From Acanthacorydalis orientalis (Eukaryota > Arthropoda > Insecta > Megaloptera > Corydalidae): a DNA stretch of 64,000 bases. The position numbers were made by a program, and so were the translations under genes. Under the pieces are notes generated by a model. It was not told where the DNA came from and did no database searches. It saw nothing but the letters and a program-made list of their open reading frames with translations. The DNA lies in NCBI GenBank assembly GCA_034766995.1, contig CM068317.1, forward strand, positions 49,914,425 through 49,978,424, in the 5' to 3' direction. Shown piece by piece: positions 34,509-46,722 of this stretch. Position 1 is the first letter of the stretch. Each line of letters starts with the position of its first letter.

Positions 34509-35569
34509 AAGCTCGATTTGTATTCGAAACTATATAAATAATTGTATGGGCAATGTTCAATAATTACAATAGTGCTCCAGCATACATCAGGCCGAGCAAA
34601 TTGGCTAAACGCGGCGTGCAAATTGAATTTTAATTCAATCTATAGCAGCGACAACGTATATAGCGCGTATTGATTTAAAATTGATTTCGATTATCGCGCG
34701 AAAACAATGCTCGCTAGAACGGCGCGCCGTTTTACCGATAAAACAAAACACACACACACACTGCGATAATTGGCAGACAGTAATCCGGTCCGCTTGATCT
34801 AAGACGTCGGTCTCACAAACCTGAGAAGCGTTTTCGTATCTTTATCTATTTCTGCGCATAAAGTATGATACTGGATAATGGCAATTATTCAAGACGTTCG
34901 AAAACGTTTTCAACATTTGTGTCTGTCTGACACACGAAACAGTTCTAATGTTTATTTTCAGATGTCAGTAGTGACTTGTTAGCCAAGATATAATCCACTG
35001 TGTGCCGGATGGATTATTAGAATGGAAATATCCGTTTTTGAAATCTTATTAGAAGTTCGTATGTACATTTTAAACGGAAGAAGTAAAGAAATTAATTAAA
35101 GAGACAGGTCCTCTAACGTTCAGTCATATTTAATACAGTTCCCATTTCTCAGTTTGTAAATTCAAATCCAGTTCACAGATTTCGATTCCAGGTATGATAA
35201 ATCGCCCGACCGGATTAAGTAATGGATTTTCATAAACGAATCTTCTTTCGTCCGTCGAGCCATAAGAAAAATCAAAATCATTCAACTCGTCGAATAAGTT
35301 TGCCTGTTTTCACTGTTTGTACGTTTTTTACAGTTTATATATTTTCGTTATTATAGAACTTGTCAGTCTAAACCATGTTGTTTTCATTCAGATGATACGT
35401 TTATATAAACTCCTGAAAAGAATGATAAACTAAGAATGATAAAAGAATTGTAAACTTTTGAAACAAGATTCTCCAATTAATAAAGAGTTTGTTTGATCTT
35501 CATAACAATTCCTGAAAGAAAATAACAAATTTTGAAGTGTTTAACAGATGAATTTTCCTTCCTGCTAGA
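33681..35569. other. Intergenic, no gene seen
   Basis: A (GT)n run is at 34176-34198 and a (TA)n tract at 34449-34505. The 136-codon minus-strand frame 33675-34085 abuts the mariner relic but shows no domain of its own. Confidence 0.45.
34449..34505. repeat. (CATA)n(TA)n microsatellite
   Basis: Four CATA units lead into about 38 bp of TA. Confidence 0.95.
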
Positions 35570-35735
35570 AATCACAAAAACTTTTTCTGGTCGAAAGTGT
35601 TCAATGAATCATTATTGATCGATAATTGATAAAAATGTTCAAGAATTCATTATCGACCGTCTTCGATTATTGCTAATGCGTATTTCGATAATGATGCCAT
35701 CATCTTCGAAGCGCCAAGATGAAAACAAGACATGT
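35570..35735 (+). mobile_element. Foldback MITE copy, forward arm with well-kept core
   Basis: TTTTTCTGGTCGAAAGTG, TTCAATGAATCATTATTGAT, CGATTATTGCTAATGCGTAT, TTCGATAATGATGCCATCAT and CTTCGAAGCGCCAAGATG follow the forward order. An extra inner duplication (TTCAAGAATTCATTATCGAC) is present. Confidence 0.7.
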
Positions 35736-36798
35736 TTTAAAAGAATTACATTTTTCTAGCCAACAATCAAACTGAAGCTCGTAACTCGCTTCGTTGATAT
35801 GACCTGATCGTACCTTGATTTGGAGATTTTCTCCAGGAAGCAGAACAATTTTTCAGTACCCCTCAACGGGTTCGTTTTTTCATGATTCCATAGTAGCTTC
35901 AAAGGGGCCACGAAATCATTCCGATACCATCCTGTCCTATAGACCATTTTACAAGATTATAATGCTTGTTAAAAAAGCAGTTCTGTTAATAACTGTTATT
36001 GTTATATCGAAATAGACTCAGAGATATTGTTGTCATTTACTCATTTAATCCTTTGTGTACTATCGAGCCTTTCAAGTCCCATAAACAATAACTTACATTG
36101 AATAATCAATGATTTATTGTTCGCCTCGCGAGTCTTCTATGTCCAAAATAAAAAAAAAACAGTTCGTAATATGCATTTTTCTAAAAAAAATCTATTTTAA
36201 TTTTTTGTTTCTTCAAATTTTATTCTTTTTGATAACAAAAATCGCACGATTCCATTTATCCATTTTATTCAGCACAGTGCTCAAAAGATTAAACGTATAC
36301 GCGAACTAGAGACAATCACGAAACAGTCGACAATACTGACCCGGTTTCAGACGACAGAAAAAAAGACGAACCCGAATATTCGAACCCGAATCGAACCCCG
36401 CGAGCGCGCGCGGCGTTTACGGAACGTCCGCCGAAAGCGCGACGGCGCTCCGCGTCGCCGCCATTAGAATAACACATTACGGCCGTCAATTAATGATAAG
36501 TTCGTAAAAGCGCATTATGTTTTCATGGCCGAAAAGATTACAATGCACGCGCCGAATGATTATTTCCACGCTCAATTAAACGGCATAAAAGATTGATGAG
36601 TCGTCGACAACAACGCTATAATTGAAATACGTATTCAGACTATTCACATGGTCCGCACGTTCCGCCGAAATGGATGAAACTACACATGTGAATACGTGGC
36701 GTATTAATTCTGTAGAGTAGAATTCATACCGGCGGACACAATCGAGCCCTTTGCCGACATATGAAACGGTTAATTCGTATTACATTTATATGCATGTT
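35736..36798. other. Intergenic, no gene seen
   Basis: AT-rich on the left. A short CG-rich patch is at 36350-36480. No supported gene. Confidence 0.5.
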
Positions 36799-36822
36799 TA
36801 TATATATATATATATATATATA
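36799..36822. repeat. (TA)n microsatellite, left flank of the Tc1-like element
   Basis: About 24 bp of TA ending exactly where the inverted repeat begins. Confidence 0.95.
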
Positions 36823-37567
36823 CAGAGTGTCCCAGTAAAACTGGGACGCTCAAACTAATATTTTGAATCGCAAAATGATCGATGTAATGATACTGGGATG
36901 AAAACAAGATTGTAATTTTTCGTTACGTTCTTTAATGCATTTTCTAATTACAAGACAGAAATGCAATTACTTCATAGTAATAAAAGAATTAATCTTAAAT
37001 AAAATGAAAGTCAAAAGCCATTGTCACGATGGAACTGGAACACTTTCGTTTTATTAAAATAACTAGCAATCGAATATTGCAGTCACTTATTTTTCTGAGC
37101 CATGTTGAGTCTCGATGGAGTGGTTTTCGCCATCTTGAAAATGCTTAGTTACAAGTTTTCGCACATCGATCGACGTTTGACCAGCTTCTGTTTCCATGTT
37201 CCCTTACAATACGATTTCCTTGAATACAAACACAACATGAAATGTCAGAACAGAATGTGAAACGACAAGAAAGTGAATCCGTGGATTTCATAATTATTAT
37301 TTAATAGACTCTGTATTTAATTTCAATGAACACTGAAATTTACAAAAGTGTACCAGCATCATTATAACATTGATTTTTGACTTCCGTCTTATTTAAGATC
37401 ATTTCTTTTATCATTATAAACAGGCAACATTTTTATTTCTCATAATCAGAAAATATTAAACAAACTAATTAAGAGTAACATTGTTTTTTTTCGTCCCAGA
37501 TTCATTACATCAATTATTTTGCGATTCGAAAGTTTTCGTTTCAAGTTTCTCAGTTTCACTGGGACAC

Positions 37568-37572
<5 letters not shown>
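36821..37572 (-). mobile_element. Tc1-like internal-deletion derivative with about 230-bp terminal inverted repeats
   Basis: Termini TACAGAGTGTCCCAGT and its reverse complement ACTGGGACACTCTGTA bound a 752-bp element lying inside a TA tract, consistent with TA target choice. The inverted repeats continue inward over about 230 bp: TCGCAAAATnATnGATGTAA, CATTTTCTnATTA, TGATAAAAGAA-like, ATCTTAAATAA and AAGTCAAAA. AACTGGnACnCT occurs near the outer and inner ends of the left repeat, suggesting an IR/DR layout. The central part, on the minus strand, begins METEAGQTSIDVRKLVTKHF and continues QDGENHSIE before a stop. That is the first HTH helix of a Tc1-family transposase (VDxRxLIVxHFxDGxSxxEI). The remaining transposase is deleted, so mobility would need a helper element. 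Confidence 0.82.
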
Positions 37573-37604
<32 letters not shown>

Positions 37605-37616
37605 GTATATATATAA
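37572..37616. repeat. (TA)n microsatellite, right flank of the Tc1-like element
   Basis: About 40 bp of TA beginning at the terminal base of the right inverted repeat. Confidence 0.95.
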
Positions 37617-40237
37617 TCTATTATATATAATATTAAATACAAATCATAGACACGTGATTAATTACAAAATAATCCAATGTTCATTGTAAACAAAACGCAA
37701 ATAATAATCCATTTATACAAATCATACATCAGAATACGAATTAATCCGTATTGTGATCGATACAAATATAGATTGAAAAACTGTCGTGCAGTACGCATCG
37801 CGTTCGATCTCTTAAGCCTCTTTGCGCTTTGATAGCAAATTTAATGATCCGGGTATTCGAACCGACGCCACAATAGACCGCGCGCAAGTGTGCTCTGTGC
37901 GAAATGTCACGTGCGGATCGGTTCGCACGGCGAACATCTGTAAAAATATATTTCAATAGACGGAATTACGGGACACTCCGATGGTATTTCGATGAAGATC
38001 GAGGCGATTTTAAACATTTACCGTTAATTAAATTGCAATTGTATGTTTCAAATGTTGATTAGGAAGAAACGTCGATCGTCCGAATGGGCACTGGACACAA
38101 TGTTTCCTCACAATGGAGTTCTGACACAGTTATTGAATTCACTACCGCAAATCAATAACTTTTTCGCACCGAAAGTAATATAAATATAGTATAGAGAGGC
38201 TCAGCTCCTTACACATGGAAAGATAATTATGAAACTCTGATAAAAAAAAAGAAACCGTTAATATAAATCTATCTGTGTTTCTTCCAGCGACTGCATCGTA
38301 ACGTTTCATCAACGATACACTTTTGATAGATAAAAACGTCCCTGTATAAAATCCGAACGGAACGACACGGACTGTTGTTCTCGTCATAATTCATCGAATT
38401 AAACGTCCGCGTTTCGATTCCGCGCCGACGGTCCGGGGCAGGCGGGCGACTGCGGACCGCGATGGGAAAACGGAAGATCGAAAAACGCACACACGGCACA
38501 GCACGCCGCTCGTCGATCCCGTAACACATCTTCGAGCGAATTTTTACAACTTCATTCCTCTCCTTTCACATTTCGACATTTATATTGCGGACACATAAAC
38601 TCACTTCGAGATGTTCGTTTCACAATGTTCGTTCGTGTAAGTCTCTCGATTTTCCGCTCCGCCTATGTCATTATTTATTTTCTGATAATATTTTCATTTC
38701 GACCGTCGCTCCCGTACTCATTTTCCACTTTTTCTTGTTCGTTTTCATTGATTGCACGCGTACACATAAATATACGTGTACGGACGGGCACGGTTTTGTG
38801 TGCGCTCCGTCGATTTATTTTACCCGACGCTCGACGGATAAAAGTATTATTTCTTCACGTGTGTTTGTCGGCGTTTTGTATCGATGAGAGCGTGCCGTTT
38901 CTTTTTCCCCTTCTGTAAATATGTATAGCGGCGGAGGTATATTTCATTATATCTAATTCACTTTATGTATGAAGTTTGCGGCCTCGAAGAGAATACGGAA
39001 TAATAAATCAGAGAAGTTACGAAACGTGCGCTGCAAGTCGGCTCGTTAGTGAAGATGAGTTATTGACTGATAAAATTGCCAGAAGAATAAACTGAGATGC
39101 GATTCGTGTATTTTGAAAAACATTCTTTCCTTCATCCCTCTCGATACACTTTTTTTTGTTTGGATCAATCTCGGTAAACGGTAATTGATTGCACTGACGT
39201 GTAATTAAAGTTGACCGAAATTATTGTCCAAGAATTTTACGACATCTTGGATAAAAGGTACAGTCTTGGGAAGTTTTGTCGCATCAGTATCTTACAGGAT
39301 GTTCACTATGTAAAGTGTTTCCCAGAGAGGAATTTTTGAAAATCGGTGGGACATATGTATCCTGTCAGTAACGAAAGGATTAAACTGTATAACAATGATG
39401 TTAAACGATCGATGATTCATCGTTTACCTACAAGACTCCTATGTCGAAAATGAACGAATTTCCTGCACGTATCCATGACGGAGCCCTCTTACTAGCCTAA
39501 AATGTCATTTCGAGAATATCAATTCTTAAAAGTATATATAACTGTGGAACTTCTTTGTAATATTGTTAAGTTATTTGTTTCCCATTATTGTCTTTGGTTC
39601 TTTTCTCTTTCATACTGAAGCACTTACGTAAAATTCCAATAACAATTCAACACTTTAAGGAAAACATTCAATAAGAATCCGTTGAAATAACACCAGAGCT
39701 GTGTGGAAAGTGTTATTGAAGAAGCCGATTTTTGTAGCGTGACCAGAAGCGGCCGTCTTGGCCGATATAATTTTTCACACTTTATGCCACGAATTAAATA
39801 AACGCCTATAAGAAGAAATGAGAACTTTTATTGAAAAATTATTAAAAAACAAAATCGACATAATTTCATTCAAACATGCTGTACAATAAAAACGAAATTC
39901 ACTTCTGCCCGCCCTACAATATCTTCTTTCACCCCCGTTGGCATAAAACCGGAATGTATTTTCTGATCTCTCGAATCCTATAACCGTTATTTCATTATGT
40001 ACTCTAAAACTATTGTTTTCTTGGTGATTACCGTCGTTTCGGATCAGCTGAGCGTCCGTTCTCGGCTGGTGGTTTCGGCACGCGTGCCAGTTTTTCTTCT
40101 GAAATTCATATTATTTGTTCCATGGCACAGTGCTGTTATTTAATTTAAGAAGAGTCACAGATAGTTTATTTTTCTGTTTAAAATCTCGTTTTTTAACAAT
40201 GAAAAGAATATCCTCAAATATTTGGCAAGTTCTCTCT

Positions 40238-40240
<3 letters not shown>
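37617..40240. other. Intergenic, no gene seen
   Basis: CG-rich DNA at 38390-38530 and 38580-38900 has open frames without domains. ACAGGATGTTCACTATGTAA near 39295 resembles a transposon end but lacks a partner. Otherwise AT-rich. Confidence 0.45.

Positions 40241-40286
<46 letters not shown>
40241..40286. repeat. (TA)n microsatellite
   Basis: About 45 bp of TA after a short CT run. Confidence 0.95.
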
Positions 40287-40291
<5 letters not shown>

Positions 40292-41519
40292 ATGTATACA
40301 CACATAAAGATTGAACGGGAATATTTCTGCACGTTATCGGTAGCAGACGTGTGTAAAGAAGTGGAGAATAAAAAAATAAACACGCGTTGCCGGAAGCGAA
40401 TATCATTGCTTTTGTGAACGACACTCGAGGACTCGCACTCTTTGTGCACGTCGTCCGAGCGAAGTAGCTGATACGAACCTTTCCGCTTTCACGATGTCGA
40501 GTTTTCGAATCTCGCGATAGTCGACACGAGTCTTCTTGTACCAGAGAGAATAACTCGCCCCGCGCGTCGATCGAACGTCATCGAAACGGCGTGCACTGAA
40601 TAAAACAGAACGGAACGGAATATCCGTTCGGTACGTCTATGTAAAAGTGGATGTCGTTTTCGAAAACGGGTTGTTCTTTCGTAGCAGGAACAGCGGAAAG
40701 CTCCTCTGATCAAAAATGTGTAGTGTGCCTTAACGGTCGTTACTGGGTTCGATGCCGATGCATGCGAAAGTATATAAAAATTTCACGCTTTGAATGTAGT
40801 CGCATCTTTCTGATTTTCAATAATATTTACCATAGATATGATACAGTGCGATTGATTAAAAAATAATAATGTTCGGGCTTTTTTCAAAATTGATTCTATT
40901 GCCCCTTTAGAATTATCGTCATTGAAACTGATTGCTATTACCGTTATTATCAAGATATGTCCATACATTTACACATAATATGGATGAACATTTACGAATT
41001 CTACCAGATATTTTACTATTTTTCAATCTTTTCATCGACTCGAATCAATACATTAAAGCTCCAATAAGTTTATAAACGCCTAAGTAATTCTATTAAATAA
41101 AATCTTCAAATTTTATAAAAGTTATATAAGGACACTCTTTGATATATTTTGAAAGTTTTGGGTTTCTTTTTTAAAAAAAACAAGCTTTTTTAAAGGGAAA
41201 ATAGTGAACATATAGTTTAAAATCGATGAATAAAAAAAGCTCGACGACCGACGCCATGTCCGAAATATACACAACTTCCATCTGTGAGATTTATTGTGAA
41301 CTTACAGTCGAGATATCCACTCGATCGGAAACGCACACTAGGTTATCGACATTTTTAACGATTTTCCCGGAATGAAATTTACCATGCGTTCATTTTCGTG
41401 TGGATAACTACTACTTCACTTCACTAAATACTACTACTACTTCATCACAGCAATGAAAATTTCTTACAGCTGTAAACAATGAAGGTACGACAGAAACGTG
41501 GATAACAATTAAGATTTTA
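40287..41519. other. Intergenic, no gene seen
   Basis: A moderately CG-rich left part (40400-40700) then AT-rich sequence. No supported gene or repeat family. Confidence 0.5.
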
Positions 41520-41600
41520 TACATTGAATCCGATAAGAACAATGCCTATAATCACGTTGATGCGTTGTCCCGATACTCTTCATCCTTTTTCATCGCAAAT
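41520..41600 (+). pseudogene. Possible LTR-retrotransposon RNase H tail
   Basis: A short plus-strand stretch reads YIESDKNNAYNHVDALSRYS. The HVDALSR motif is typical of the C-terminal end of the RNase H domain in Ty3/gypsy-type elements. The surrounding frame decays at once and no LTRs, reverse transcriptase or integrase were seen, so this rests on about seven residues and may be coincidence. Confidence 0.3.
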
Positions 41601-42892
41601 TTCCGTCCCCCCTTCTAGCTTTTCAACACGTGTGTCATTCGAAGACAAAAATCTAAGTGATACGAAAGAGCGAAGATCGCCAAGACAAAGAGAAACGTTT
41701 ACTGAATGTAATACGTGTTCCAGCAATCATCCAGTTCTGAAACACTCGGAATCGCATATTCCATAAATCGCTAGTAATTAGTCTGCAAGTAGATTAACAC
41801 AAACAACCTCCATACAGGTCGATAAGAAGCTGTTTTCGTGAGCAATCTAGAACTCCGCCGGGTGTACTGTGAGATACAAACTTATCTGAGAGTTATGGAA
41901 AATAGTTCTGCCGCTTAGTGATAATCACCGACCCATAAGACTTCCAAGAAATTCGAACAGTACGCACTGTCGAACCCAGTGATCGGTGAATCGGTCGATG
42001 CCCTGGCGTCATAAGAAAACTCAAAAATTCCTGTTGATGTCCACGACCGACTATCCAGCAATATATGTATATATATAGAGAGGGGGGGGGTGTTGTATAT
42101 TTCATTAGTTGGAACCCGACGGCCACTGCGTTTATAAAATATTAATGTTGACAAATTCGCAGGGAGCCGTTTAAAAACTATTTACATTCACGACTGCGGT
42201 CGAAATTCTTATCGTTTCCCGTTCAGATAAATTCGACTGGCGGTCAACTATTTGTTTGCGCTCGCTGCGACGGCCGGCGATGCTGCGGCGCGCGTTTTTT
42301 TTCTCTCCGGCTTATCCATTAAAATTTATAATTCTGAAACGAACTAATGTACCGTCCTTTGACCTCGTCCTGGTTAAACATTCTGGTCGTGTTTCATTCG
42401 GTCAGCTGCTGATTTCATTACATACGCCGTAACGTGATAGGAACAGCTGTTCTTCAAGGCACGTCCTTCGCATTGTGTGTACAAAAATGTGCACACACGT
42501 TTATGGACAGCAAACGTACACACACACACACGCATGCATGCAAACAGACACGAAGCGTCGTCATCCATTTGGAATTTCGCATGCACAGCCACAGAAACGT
42601 TTGATAAAAGTGCGTACTTTGACTTGTGCTAACATTTAATGTCTGTTCACTTATCGTGTTCCCGCATGCAGAACAAACACACGACACACATTTGAACATT
42701 GATAGACTCGCTGGAACAGTTGAGAATTATCATCGATTGTTATAACAAACACCGCCGTCATCAGTTTTACCTCAGTTGTCGGCGCGCCCTTAAACTCCAA
42801 ATAACCAACTAATCAACCATCAGCTTCTTTCGAGCCACGCCTGGACGAAGGTCTCTTCCAAAACCCGATTGCACGAAAACCGTCCAAGATAG

Positions 42893-43240
42893 TGAAATTT
42901 ACTATCATACGCATATAATTAAATATAAAAATAGTTCATAGTATGGCCGAATTGAATTTTCGAAAGTAATATACAGAATATGTAGCATACTTGATGATTT
43001 CTGTTTCATCAATCGCAACCGGTTGTATCAGAGATTTGTATGTAATCATAAGCTGATCACAGTGTTTGTATGTTTGAACTTCAAGTTTTCAACAGGGTAT
43101 AAAAGTTAGTAAATACGGGTGTGACGACATTTGCATAAAAATATAATTACAGCTCTGAAAATTAAATTAGTTCTGGTATGGTGTGGACATCAGTCACGTA
43201 GCGTGGAAACAAAACGTGGGCGTTTTATTTCTCTGAAATT

Positions 43241-43279
<39 letters not shown>

Positions 43280-43375
43280 GTATAAAATTTACTATCCGAC
43301 ACATATAATTTAATATAAGAATGATTCATGGTACGCCAGTATATGATTCTTGAAAATGACTCTTATCATGTTTCT
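42893..43375. repeat. Pair of diverged about 80-bp direct repeats
   Basis: Copies at about 42893-42975 and 43283-43375 share AATTTACTAT, CATATAATT, AATATAA, TTCATnGTA and TTGAAAnTnA in order, at about 80% identity by eye. A (TA)n tract lies just before the second copy. Confidence 0.6.
43245..43276. repeat. (TA)n microsatellite
   Basis: About 32 bp of TA. Confidence 0.95.
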
Positions 43376-43967
43376 TATTTAAAGGAATATTCTCTAAAAG
43401 CGACTGAAGCATTATTAGAAGCATAATTGTATGTCTTTACATTTGTGATCCTGTTAATACATTAACCTGACCGTCTCCATCCCTTTGTATCGCTGAATTA
43501 CTAGTTTCGACATGTGTGCCAGCCTCAAATAGGATACTGAATCGAAATTCTTTGAAGCAAATACTGTCTTCTCTCGTACAAAACATTATCAGTAATTACT
43601 GAAGTGTATACAAGCATTAACAGCGAATGAATATATAATTAATGTATTCTAAAGATGGTTGTATTCAAACGAATGAATACATCACATTCGATAAACTCGG
43701 AGCACGATGGAATGTCCGTCATTAACGGTTTATTGTCCATTTAATGATGTATGAAAGTCATTCACTGTAAACACACATGTGTGTGTGTGTGTATCGATCA
43801 GCGAGCAATACAGTTTATATACTAATGATAACATTAATATATAAATACTTAGCCATGTGTACATTTATGTCCATACAGACATAAACGCTCGAAATATTTG
43901 ATGGAAAAGCATGTTTTCTTTAAATCATTCGTTTCTATTTCTGTACTACACGTAATTACTGCATATC

Positions 43968-43970
<3 letters not shown>

Positions 43971-44039
<69 letters not shown>
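43971..44039. repeat. (AT)n microsatellite
   Basis: About 69 bp of uninterrupted AT. Confidence 0.95.
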
Positions 44040-44040
<1 letters not shown>

Positions 44041-44628
44041 CTGTACAATAAATCCGATAAAAAGAACAGAAAGAAACAATAATCGAACAAATGACCATCT
44101 GTATGGAATAAACAGCTATAAATGGAATTTTAACTGAATTTATTTCCATCTTGAAAGAAATGTATGCATGTATAGATAAAAAAAATAATTGTCGTTGGTA
44201 CATTGGACAATTTTAAAAAATTTAGTGAAATATATATGACTTCAAATTCATATAAACAGATAATATTGCGGGTGAATTTAATTCTAGACGAAATGAGCTG
44301 AATTTTAACGTTTATTAAAAATATAATTATTTATATCATTTGTTTAATTCAAATATATTTTATTCTTCTCTTACTTTCGATTATCAATATTTGTGTCTCA
44401 CATAGAGTACGTGTGGTATAGGATCGACGATATCTTAGACTATTTTTTGCGTACTGTCAATGTTATATTATCAGTCATTATTATAATTATATTTCACTTG
44501 ATAGATAATATTTAAAATTAATCCAGTTTATTGTTTTTATATTTACATATAGCTAAAAACAACAACAAATACCCAATATAGAAATGCTTTGTATATAGGT
44601 ATGGAATATATTGTGTATAGTTAGTGGA

Positions 44629-44678
<50 letters not shown>
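44629..44678. repeat. (TA)n microsatellite
   Basis: About 50 bp of TA roughly 350 bp upstream of the septin start codon. Confidence 0.95.
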
Positions 44679-44684
<6 letters not shown>

Positions 44685-45028
44685 ATAAACATACATGCAT
44701 ATGTATGCATTTAGATGCCTTTCCAAATAAAACTGTGTTTTTAAACGACATTTTAAGTGGATAGTTAGTCATTCAGAACGGATGTTCGTTTCAAAAATTC
44801 GCGGCTTGTGTGCCACTCCTGCCGTCTATCAGTTGTCGACTGACAGCAAAATGGATACCCTCTCTATACACTAACACAAATTGAACAATAATCATCATCC
44901 ACGGGGTTCTTCTTTCGACTAATACAACATCTTACGTGTTTAAATGAGACTCTATTCGTTTTGAATTCATTTTATACTATTTATCCGGTTTATTTCACTT
45001 TGATTTGCTCAAATTTAGTCGAAACAAA

Positions 45029-46714
45029 ATGTCAAGTTCCAGTGAATCTGTTAAAAGTGTAAGTAGTTCAATTATATTTATATTAAAGTGGGTATTGGAG
45101 CGGCCGTATTATTTCTACATTATTTTTGTAACGATCGCGATAAACGACGAGTCCATATATATTTGAACGAAAAGTTAGTGAATGTTCTTGTTTGTTTAGT
45201 TTCCAAGCTTGGAGACGCCCGGCTATGTCGGCTTCGCGAATTTGCCGAATCAAGTGCATCGCAAATCGGTGAAAAAGGGTTTCGAATTTACTCTCATGGT
45301 TGTTGGCGAGAGCGGTTTGGGTAAATCGACTCTCGTAGATTCGTTGTTTCTGACCGATTTACACCCGGAACGAGTGATTCCCGACGCAGTCGGTACGTAA
45401 ACGTTTCCGTGTTCGGTGATCGTTTCGAACGTCTGTGATCTTTTTGTAGAGAGGAGCACGAACACCGTAAAGTTAGAAGCGTCCACCGTCGAGATCGAAG
45501 AACGCGGCGTGAAGTTACGCCTGACCGTCGTCGACACGCCCGGTTACGGCGACGCGATCGACAACACGGACAGTTTTCACCCGATAATTCAATACATAGA
45601 CGAACAGTTCGAACGGTTCCTACGAGACGAGTCCGGTCTGAATAGAAGAAACATCGTCGACAATAGAATCCATTGCTGTTTTTATTTCATTTCGCCGTTA
45701 GGGCACGGGTAAGTGAAAAATCGAACGATAGAGCGAAAGAATCGTCGATAGGATTCGTATTCGATTTTGTTCGATTGTGAAAACACCCGTATTGAATAAA
45801 ATTGCTGTTTTGAAATTATTTACGTTATTTTTATATAAGATTTTAACTATACGATAGAGTCTGGTTTTGCTGAAATTCATAATTTTTCTATTAAAATTTT
45901 AGTTTAAAACCACTGGACATTGAGTTCATGAAGCAATTACATAATAAAGTAAATATTGTTCCTGTTATTGCCAAAGCTGATGTACTTACCAAAAAAGAAG
46001 TTCAAAGACTCAAACAGAGGGTGAGTATTTATTCAGACTTTTCGTTAAACTACTTCGTACGCGTATACGCTCACGTACGTGCGGGAATCATCGAGCATAC
46101 CGAACGAATCTTACAGATCCTCGACGAAATCGCCGAAAACGGAATAAAAATCTACTCGCTGCCGGAATGCGACTCGGACGAGGACGAAGACTACAAAGAA
46201 CAGGTCCGCCAACTGAAACAGGCGGTGCCTTTCGCGGTTTGCGGCGCTAACACGATGCTAGAAGTTCGTGGTCGCAAAGTCCGTGGACGCCTGTATCCGT
46301 GGGGCGTCGTCGAAGTAGAAAACCCAGAGCACTGCGACTTCATAAAACTGCGCACGATGTTGATGTAAATACGATCGATAAAAAAACGTAACTTTCTGTT
46401 TATCGAATGCGAAATTCATTACAGCACGCACATGCAAGATTTGCAGGAAGTCACGCAGGAAGTGCATTACGAGAACTATAGATCTGAACGACTGGCGAAA
46501 GGAGCGGCGGTGCCGAAACGTGCAATGTAATTGAGCGATATCTCCGATCGTAAAACGTGAAATGATTGTTTTCGTATTGTTTTGTAGAGTACCCGAAGAC
46601 AAAAGCACCACGATCACGGATAAAGATCGTATACTTCAGGAGAAGGAAGCCGAACTGAGACGTATGCAGGAAATGATCGCGGCGATGCAGGCTCAAATAC
46701 ATCAGCAACAGTAG
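45029..46714 (+). CDS. SEPTIN2: Septin, SEPTIN2 / Drosophila Septin1 group, complete seven-exon gene
   Basis: GTP-binding protein that polymerises with other septins into cortical filaments in cytokinesis and cell-shape control. Coding exons are 45029-45058, 45200-45392, 45450-45708, 45903-46020, 46117-46364, 46425-46526 and 46588-46714, all with GT-AG introns of 57-194 bp. The joined frame is 1077 nt, giving 358 residues, close to the 361 of human SEPTIN2. The protein opens [10 protein letters not shown], then [20 protein letters not shown], the polybasic region. The P-loop GESGLGKST is at 46-54, the G3 box DTPGYGD at 103-109 and the G4 box AKAD at 184-187. The septin unique element spans about 254-283, with [20 protein letters not shown] just before and into it. 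A short C-terminal coiled coil (about 333-358) includes [14 protein letters not shown]. Thr80 aligns with SEPTIN2 Thr78, the switch-I threonine needed for GTP hydrolysis, so it should be a hydrolysing subunit. The start is the only ATG before the splice donor in frame. No defects are seen. Confidence 0.97.
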
Positions 46715-46716
46715 TT

Positions 46717-46722
46717 AATAAA
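46717..46722 (+). promoter_or_regulatory. Possible polyadenylation signal of the septin gene
   Basis: A canonical AATAAA hexamer starts only three bases after the septin TAG stop. If used it would give a 3' UTR of a few tens of bases; further AT-rich candidates lie downstream, including TTAATAAATAA near 47214. Confidence 0.4.

Larger units (their letters stand above)
41601..45028. other. Intergenic upstream of the septin gene
   Basis: Contains several TA tracts (43245-43276, 43971-44039, 44629-44678), a G-run at 42083-42092 and a dispersed direct repeat (42893-42975 and 43283-43375). It also includes the presumed promoter and 5' UTR of the septin gene just left of 45029. I see no clear TATA box or initiator motif to mark. 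Confidence 0.5.

Noticed and set aside
46258..46617. 119-codon minus-strand frame
   Set aside because: Lies antisense to septin exons 5 to 7 and is explained by their codon usage.
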